Positions 51,444-60,400 of a DNA stretch of 64,000 bases are shown piece by piece. The DNA lies in the NCBI GenBank assembly GCA_037127315.1, contig JBBBDQ010000192.1, positions 5,019,501 through 5,083,500 of the forward strand, read 5' to 3'. Below the pieces are notes generated by a model that searched no databases, was not told where the DNA came from, and saw only the letters and a program-made list of their open reading frames with translations. The stretch comes from Ascarosepion bandense. Taxonomy: Eukaryota > Mollusca > Cephalopoda > Sepiida > Sepiidae. The position numbers were made by a program, and so were the translations under genes. Numbering within the stretch: the stretch's first letter is position 1; the number at the start of each line of letters is the position of its first letter.

Positions 51444-54400
51444 AAAAAATGCATGTTGACATAACAATTGTTATGATGAAATCGAAAACAATTTTTTGAA
51501 ATGAAGTTAAAATTAAATGTTCCTAATGTCATTTAATAACAAATATAAAAATGAACATTTTTAATGATCGAATTGGAAACAAAAAGCAGTGACAATTCAT
51601 AATCTATTATTGCCAATAATTTATCTGGTCAACACTCATCTTTTTCAACAAAGAATTTTATTTCAAATTTTTTAAAGAAAAAATGATAAAATAAAGCAAT
51701 AAAAAAAATGAAGGAAGAAAAAAAAATCAAAGTAAGAAAGAAAATAAATTTCAACTTTATATTAGTGATGTATACTCAAAATTTATTTCTAATTAGATTT
51801 TACATTATAGAAAATTGGATGAATTCCTAATTTAAATTTTTAAAACAATGCAAATTAAAGAAAACAAAAAATAAATCAATTTGTCTGATATTTCGTGAGA
51901 TAGATTCAAAGTCTTAATTTTAGTTAATTACTTCCTGTATTGTAGCTTGATTAGAAAATCATTTAATATTTTTTTTTTTTTTGCCTATTTTTGATAGTTC
52001 AAATAATCAGAAAATAATTATGGATGAGAATTTGATGCCATGAGATGATGTGAAAATCAGCAAAGTATATAATGTTGAAGTTATGAGTAAGAAGTTTGGA
52101 TATAACTTTCGAAGAAATGTAATATATATTTATAGAAAAATTTTGGTTTAAAAATAAGGGAAATTTCAAATACCCCAAAGAAATTAAATAGAAAGCTTTT
52201 TAAAACAAAATGTAAACAATAAAATATGCAAAGCAAAAGTACAATGAATAAAATACAACAAAAACTAAATTTCAGTGCTATTTCTAAATTGTGCAATAAA
52301 AAAAGCAAAGAAAAAAAACTGAAGGTTATTAGTTGAATACTCACCTTCTGCAGCTAGTTTGTAATTTTCCTGTCTCATTTTTTCAATCTGTTCTTGTAGT
52401 TTAACATTCTTCTTTTTCTCTGTGTCCACTTGCAATTGTAATTCATTGTTAGCTGCAGTATGTGCAGGACTTTTGGGGGCACCATCTTTGCTCTTAAAGC
52501 TACCAAACAATCTGCCACACTAAAGAGGGGGGAAAAATCATTATTGCTTTCAAAAAATGGTTCCCATAAATCGTTAAGAAAACATTACTTTTGACAAGCA
52601 TTTTACATTTTAAAAAGGTTAAGTATCAGGCTGACAGGCTGCACCATCATTGTAAATGATGGTGCAAACCTTATATTATTTCTAATTATTTAATTGTTTT
52701 ACTCCCTTTAACAACCCTCCTTCAATCTTATGACTGAATATTATCTTCCATTTACAAAAATCAACAATTTTTAGTATCAAATATTATCATGGAGGCCCGG
52801 TGAAGTAATGGATAGTGGCTGAAATTGAGGAATCTGAGAGCAGAGTTCGAATTCCAGTTGAACTCATTACTTCTGCTTATGTGCTTGGATAAAGTATTAA
52901 TCGATCTTTTGTCCCCACAGCTATGGGTAAATAGTAAGACTGACTGGATTCGATAACCTTGGGTTGCAATCGGTCTAAGAGAAAAACAAAAACTGAATTC
53001 AAAACCAGTCTGGAGAGGGTTGGGTTCTGTCAGGCTATTTTGCTCAAGATACACCACTTCTACTGTAACTGCAGTACTGTGGTGCCCCTACGACTCTGGG
53101 GAGTCATGAGACTCGTGATCATGACTTTCAAGTATTATTGGCAGAAAAACTGGACAGATATAATTTTATTTGGCACCATTAGGACTTCTCTTATTAATTA
53201 TTGAAGGGAGAAAATATTTAAAGAGCATAACTTACAACTAGCCTCAAAATTCTATATGAGAGATATAATATGTTAGAGATTACTAAATATGTTAATAAGA
53301 TGTCTCAACTACTGGAAAAAAGTTGCTTTAAGAATTTCAGACATAAGCCTGATAAAGAGAAATTAGAAATCCCGAGTATATATTGGAAATGTAAAAACAA
53401 AGAAACGATTTAATTTGATATATTTGTCTCATAAGTGAAGCTATATCAGCAGAAAATCCAAGATATTAATGAAAGGTTTTCTTCTTCTTCAACAGGATAA
53501 AAACTATCTGTCCAGTGAATTACCTTTTTCTTTTTGCTTGTTCCATCATTGACCAAGGCTTGTAAGTAATCAATTAGCTTCATTTGCTGACCCATCATGT
53601 TCTCAAAACGATATTTTTCCAAGCAATAGGTGCTCTACAAATAAAACAAAAGTGTTAAAATAGAGAAATGGAAATAATTCTTTGGTTCAATTACTTGAAA
53701 AAGAATATTTACTTATGGTCTTACATAAAAAAAAAATATTTATTTGTATATATAAAAATTCAAAATGAAAATGGCATGTGAAGTAAAATCCCAAAACAGA
53801 TGAGTTAAATAAAATATGTGTGCAGTGAACAAAGAAAAAAAATCTCCTTTCAACTGATCATAAATGGAGTCTAGATAAAATCCTTGTTTTGTGCAAATAG
53901 ATTCTACAATGAAGCCTTAGCCAGACTGAAAGCTCAAACAATGTAACGAGCATACAATTTAGTTTCACCTCAGTACTTGTGAATAATGTGAGCATAGCAG
54001 ATATATTATTAAAGCAAGAATCTCCTGGATTTGATAGGAAAATATTTTTGTTAAATTTAATTCCAAGACTAAAAATAAATCTGAAAAACCAAGGAATTTC
54101 CATTCACTAAAGCAATTACTTACTTGGAGTAGTTCCATGACTCGTTCCAAATCAACCTTTTCACCAAAGATCATCTCAAATTTATCCATAGCTTCTTGCC
54201 AGTTGTCCTTGATTTTACGGTTCTCATCTCGAAGCCCTTCTAACTCTATTGCCTGCTTAGAGCACTGATGAAAAAAAAAAAAGTTCAATTGTGGCTCATT
54301 TGTTGTACATTTTTCGTATGAAATTTTTGCTTAAGCATTAACCTTAACTTACTTATAAAATGCTATTAATACTAAAATAAAAAAAATAACTATGACTAAG

Positions 54401-57400
54401 AAGCCTAAAAGATTTTTTCTAATGTAATATGCATATTCTTAAACTCAAAGTCACTGTTGGCTTTTTATTGGTGTAAATAACAATAATATACAATTATATG
54501 TGTAATATAACAATCTGGCCCCACCCGAGGAAGTGATGCAAGCGATGGTGTTTCCCGTCGGTGGAGGGGTCGGCGAGCGGCAGGGCGGGTGTTTGTGAAA
54601 TACATCCTGTCGAGGCCGGAGCGGATGTCGTTTGACCTTATTTCCGACAGCGGCGGAAATGACTACGGAGGCAAACAGAACAGGTTTCTCTGGGAATTAC
54701 GTGGGCGTTGCGTGGGCGAGGCAGGACCGGAAGGAAAGTCCCGGTTCTAGAAGACTATATAAAGACCTCGACACACGGATTCGCCAGCAGAGAACGGCCA
54801 GTGGAAGCAGAGAAACACCACAGGCAAGACTACACTCCCGTCGGCCCATTCTATGTGCGCTCTCACTCTCCTGTTCTCTATTCCACACGGTTCGTCGTCA
54901 TTAATAAAAATATAACCTTATATTTTTATATATGCGTGTTTGTTGTTTTGTCGTCGTACGGCGATATATAACATACGCAAATTGGTGCCCAGTGACTTGC
55001 TGTTTTAAGACAACAACAACAACAAAACAGATAGATACGAGCTTGGTTACCACGGCGACAATTGAAATTCAACGGAATTAAAACTACCAGATAGAAGACG
55101 AAAATAGAAAGCAACCGGACGACATCAACGAAAGGTAGGTGACTTTGGATTCGATCTTGTGTGTGTTCTGCTCTTGTTCATAAGTTTATAATAAGTCAAA
55201 AAAAAAAAAAAAAAAAAAAAGGAACAGCATACTTTTGCCGATTTTGTTCAAGGTCTGACCCTAGAATTGAGAAATGTGGCTTGTTCGGTGTCGAACACTT
55301 TAAGGGGAGAATCTTTTTTAAAAAATATACAGCTATTAGCATGCAAAGAAGATGGTGGTTATAGTGCTTGGTTGGAGGATATGGAGAGGTATTTTAAAGT
55401 TGTGCGCGTGGCAGAAGAAGACAAGTGTCAGGCAGCTCTTCTCACAACAAGGGGAGCTGTTGGACACTATGTAGATAGACTAATCTCTAATAACCCACAA
55501 CTCACATGGAAGGAGTTAAAAACTTCTTTAAAGGAATATTACGGATTGGTTTTAGACCCCGACGCACGGTTAGTCGAATTAGTGAACATGAAGCAGGGTA
55601 GAACGGAGGGGGTGCAGGACTACATGCAGAGAGTAGTACGCCTAGCGGAGGGCGCATATGTTGGGGTTGACGGGAGGAATGAAGTTGTGATAAAACAAGT
55701 TCTAGGATTTTTCATAAAAGGTCTAAGGGATCGGGAAATAAAGATGGCAGTTATGAAGGATGAGCCACAAACACTAGAGGCTGCCTACCAGAAAGCGTTA
55801 TCTGAGTTGAGATGGAAAATTCGACTCGATGCAAACTCTGAATACGAAGAGGAGCCTATGGAAATTTGCCACTCTCGGAGACGGGTACCGATAGAAGCTG
55901 TAAGCCCCGCTGAATCTAATACTAATAATAATAGGAATAAGAACAATAGAAAAGTTGGTAATAGGGGAACTAAATACAAGACTCGTGAGCGGGAGAGGAA
56001 CGGGAGCGTTGTTAGGTGTTGGAATTGTGGGAAAGAAGGCCACATAGCGAAATTTTGTAGACGCGCCCCGGGAAATGGCAGAGGTCCGTTCGTGCGACGC
56101 CCAACGAACGGAACAAGGCGGTACCAACGCACATAGTTGGTAATATGTGGGCGCGCCAAATTCCATCTTTATTAGAATAGAACGTAGACCTTATAGGGCA
56201 TTGGTAGATACGGGAGCAGAGGTATCGGTTATAAGCTGTAGGGTATTTAAAAATTGCGACTGGGACTTGAACTGCAAAAGAGGGACATTAAACTTCGAAC
56301 TGCGAATGGATCCCCGTTATACGTTGAAGGCCTTTGTCGTCTACAGGTCCAGATAGGAAGTAAGTCCATACCCCATGATTTTTTAGTCGTGAAAAATCTC
56401 AATAGAAACGTTATACTTGGCCGAGATTGGCTGATGCAGAACGGGGTGAGAATGTATTTCGATTTGGGGGCATTGAAGATTGGTGAAGAATACGTGGCAT
56501 TGGAGGAGGATGTTCATATTTCCTCTATTGTTAGGTTAGCTCAAAAAGTAACATTAAGACCTCAACACCTGCATGCTTGTCTGGGATTAACCAGGCTGAG
56601 AAATGGACGTGGCAAAGAATATGAAATCGAACAGCTGAGTAGTGGATATGTTAGCAACTTATGTGGTATATCAGTAGCCAACGCAGTTGTAAAAATGCCA
56701 AAGTCTCGTAAGTTTCAGTTGCTGATAATGAATAACACTAACCAGACAATCACTTTGAGACGGGGGTGTCCGCTGGCTAAATTGGAAAGGGCAGGTGATA
56801 TTACTGAAATTACTATGCCCGATAAACAAAATAATAAAAGTCCTGATGTAGATTTGGAACAGGTACATGTACCGGAGGAATTCAAGCCTGAAATTAACAA
56901 ATTGCTAAAAAGAAATAGGGACATGTTCGTTAGTGACGACAAAAACCTGGGCAGAACCGATACTGTGGAGATGCGTATCGATACTGGAACGCATGAGCCC
57001 ATAAGAAAACGCCCATATCGCACACCCCTCAAACAAAGAAAGACAATGGATTCAGCAATCGACGAAATGATGCAGGCAGGTGTAATTGAGAGATCCAATA
57101 GCCCGTGGGGTTTTCCAGTAGTTTTGGTAGAGAAGAAAGACGGTGGTAAGAGATTTTGTGTAGACTTTAGAGCACTTAATAAGATTACAAAGAAATATGC
57201 TCGACCTCTTCCTGTCATCGATGGTATACTGGCATCACTTGGTTCGGCAAGGTACTTTTCGAAGCTTGATTTAAAATCAGGGTACTGGCAAGTTAAGCTT
57301 CATGATGATGACAAAGAAAAAAGTGCATTCACCTGCCACAAGGGTCTGTTACATTTTAATGTTATGCCATTTGGACTTGCAAATGCACCCGGCATCTTCC

Positions 57401-60400
57401 AGGAATTAATGTCAGTTGTTTTACAGGGACAGGAAGATTTTGCTCTGGCATATTTAGATGATATTCTGATATTTTCAAATACGGTGGAAGATCATTTAAA
57501 ACATATAGACACAGTCTTGAGTAGTCTACGTAAGCACAACCTTAAACTGAAGCCAGCTAAGTGTGAGTTCTTTAAGAAAGAGACCCAATACCTGGTGTTC
57601 AAGATAAGTGAAGAGGGAATACAACCAGACCTCAATAAAGTCAAGGCTATAAAGTCAGTTTCTACTCCAACCACTGTTAGGCATGTAAGAGCTTTTATTG
57701 GGATGACCTCATACTATCGCCACTTTATTAGAAATTTCTCTGATATAGCCGAACAGCTGGTCAATTTGACAAGGAAATATGCACGATTCCAATGGGACGA
57801 TGCTTGCCAAACCGCTTTCGATACACTAAAAACGAAGCTCGTGGAGATGATAACACTAGCCTATCCCAACCCAAATAAGGCGTATAGGTTATATACTGAC
57901 GCATCCGATCAATCGATTGGCGCATGCCTATCCCAGGTGGTGTACGATAAGGAAAATAGGAAGGATGTAGAAAAACCAATTTATTTATTGTCCCATAAAT
58001 TAAGTGACACACAAACGAGGTGGTCAACTATAGAGAAAGAGGCTTATGCCATACACTATGCTCTTCAAAAACTGAATCACGACCTGCATGGTGCAACATT
58101 CACAATATACACTGATCATAGGCCCCTGGAGCACTTACTTAACTCGCCCATACAAAATAAGAAGATACAGACTTGGGCTCTGAGCATGTCTGGCTACAAT
58201 TGCAGCATACAGTATCTTAAGGGTAAGGATAATGTTTGCGCGGATCTCTTATCACGCGCTGTTGATGTGAACGAAGACCATATTGCTTCTCCAGTAGATA
58301 TAGATGATAGAAATTACTTGGTTAGTGTTATAAACTCCAACCTAATGGAGCCGGAAGAATTAGCAGCCCATAAAAATGTCGGAAATTCATCAGAGGCACC
58401 CGAACGGCCCACATTGAAAGGAATAGACATAATCAGGGAGCAAGAATCAGACAAAAACATCTTAGACCTGAAGATTAGATTACGAAATGGTAGGGCTACC
58501 AAAGCAGAACAGAAGAGATATATAGTAATGGATGAGGTGGTGTACTATTTGTCTCAACCTGATGATGAACCCCTCATCAGGCTGTATGTACCATCTCACC
58601 TTAGAAAAATGGTGCTAGTTCAATACCATGATGACAGTGGCCATATGGGGGTGGATAAGACATTCCACTCAATAAAACAAAAGTATTTCTGGCCTTGTTT
58701 ACTTAGAGAAATAAATGATTTCGTAGGTAAATGTATCCCGTGTCAGACAAGAAACCTAAAGAAGCAGCAACCCCACCCCCCCCCCATACAGGAATGTGAC
58801 TTCCCTCCTTTTCCTTTCGCAAAGGTTGCTTTAGATGTCTCAGGACCCTACCCAAAGACCCATTCAGGTAACCAATACATAGTTACATTCATAGATATGT
58901 ACAGTGGTTGGCCGGAGGCATTTGCGGTTCCTAACAAGAAGGCAGAAACCGTGGTGCATCTCTTAGTTGACGAAATCTTCCCCAGATTTGGGACACCACT
59001 TCAGCTTTTAACTGATAATGGGCCAGAAAATGTCAACAGGGTAATGAAAAAGACATTAGAAGACCTAAATATACACCATGTGACAACTTCTTTTTATCAC
59101 CCCCAGAGCAACGGTAAGGTTGAGAGGTTTCACAGAACAATGCATGATGTTCTAGCAAAAAAAATCGGCAACAACGAACAGTCGTGGGATATTTACATTA
59201 ACCAAATGTTGGCGGCTATCCGGTTTCATGTGAGCGAAACCACTAAGTTTTCACTGTATTACTTGCTCTACAACAGGGATGTTATTTTGCCCTTGGACAA
59301 TATACTGAGGCCTCGTCGCATATATTATGGTGATGAGCATCACCAAATTGCACTACAGGAAATGCATCGTAGCTTCACTTTAGTTAGGAATAATATAAGA
59401 AAAGCGAGGAGAGCCGCGATAGATAAGTCGCGTGGTAAGACGAAAAATACAACTTTTGAGGTTGGTGATTTGGTGTACTATAAGAATCACCAAAAGAAAG
59501 GGAAGTTAGATGTGCGCTGGCGGCCATATTATGTGATCGTTGAAAAGACTGGCCCGGTCTCTTATAGAATTAGAGATCAGTTAACCGGCTCGGTCATTAA
59601 GACGCATGCTGAGCATCTTCGGGCAGCGTCCATTGATGAATGGAAAATCCCTACTTCCGATAGGCCGTTACGAAAGATTGTATTGGCTGCTCCAGGAGAA
59701 TCCAGTGATTCGGATGACGAATCCGGAGCGGAACAGACTGACTTTCCAGTGCACAAAAATCGACACCAACGTGTGGAATCAGACGATGAGTCTGATGTTC
59801 CATTAATGGAGCGTCGCATCATGACGCGACGTAAAATGGCGAATAAAAACGTGTCAACTATTGATAGTGATGATAGAATCGGTGGTATAAATAATGTTTC
59901 ATCCACGTTCGAGGATGATTGCTCAAAGTGCGAAACGTCTGTTGGGGCAAAAAGCACGGATAGACCTGCAGATTCCACAGTTGATCGGAACAAAAAGAAA
60001 GAACAACTGAAAAGTCTTGTAGACTTATTGGCTGATATGCTATAGGATTGGGAAAGAAAGCAGTGGGAGGATTAACGATAGTTTAAGTGAAATAGTTAGG
60101 TCACCTTCCTTATAGCAAAACATGCGGAAGATACAAACTAAGGAATTACGAGTCACGGGTCCATTTTTTTAGACTAAATTAAGATAGATGAAACCTCCAA
60201 TCCTCCACAAGTAAATTGCATGCGGATTAACGTTGGAATCAGGGTAATTTTCTTCGTTTTCTATTGAACATTTCTCGGTCAGACTATGAATGATATGTAC
60301 TGCAGATAATGGCAGTTTTTCTGTGTTCAAACATAGTATGTTTGAAATTAAATTAAATTAAATGAAGTTACATGTGTAACAATAAACTCGAGCGGAAACA

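Noticed and set aside
54632..54904. 90-codon plus-strand frame, repeated nearly identically at 60916-61188
   Set aside because: Both lie wholly inside the Gypsy LTRs and span promoter and transcript start; the similarity is explained by LTR identity.
56715..57218. 167-codon minus-strand frame, with others at 55785-56166 and 59577-59993
   Set aside because: Antisense shadows of the Gypsy gag and pol genes.
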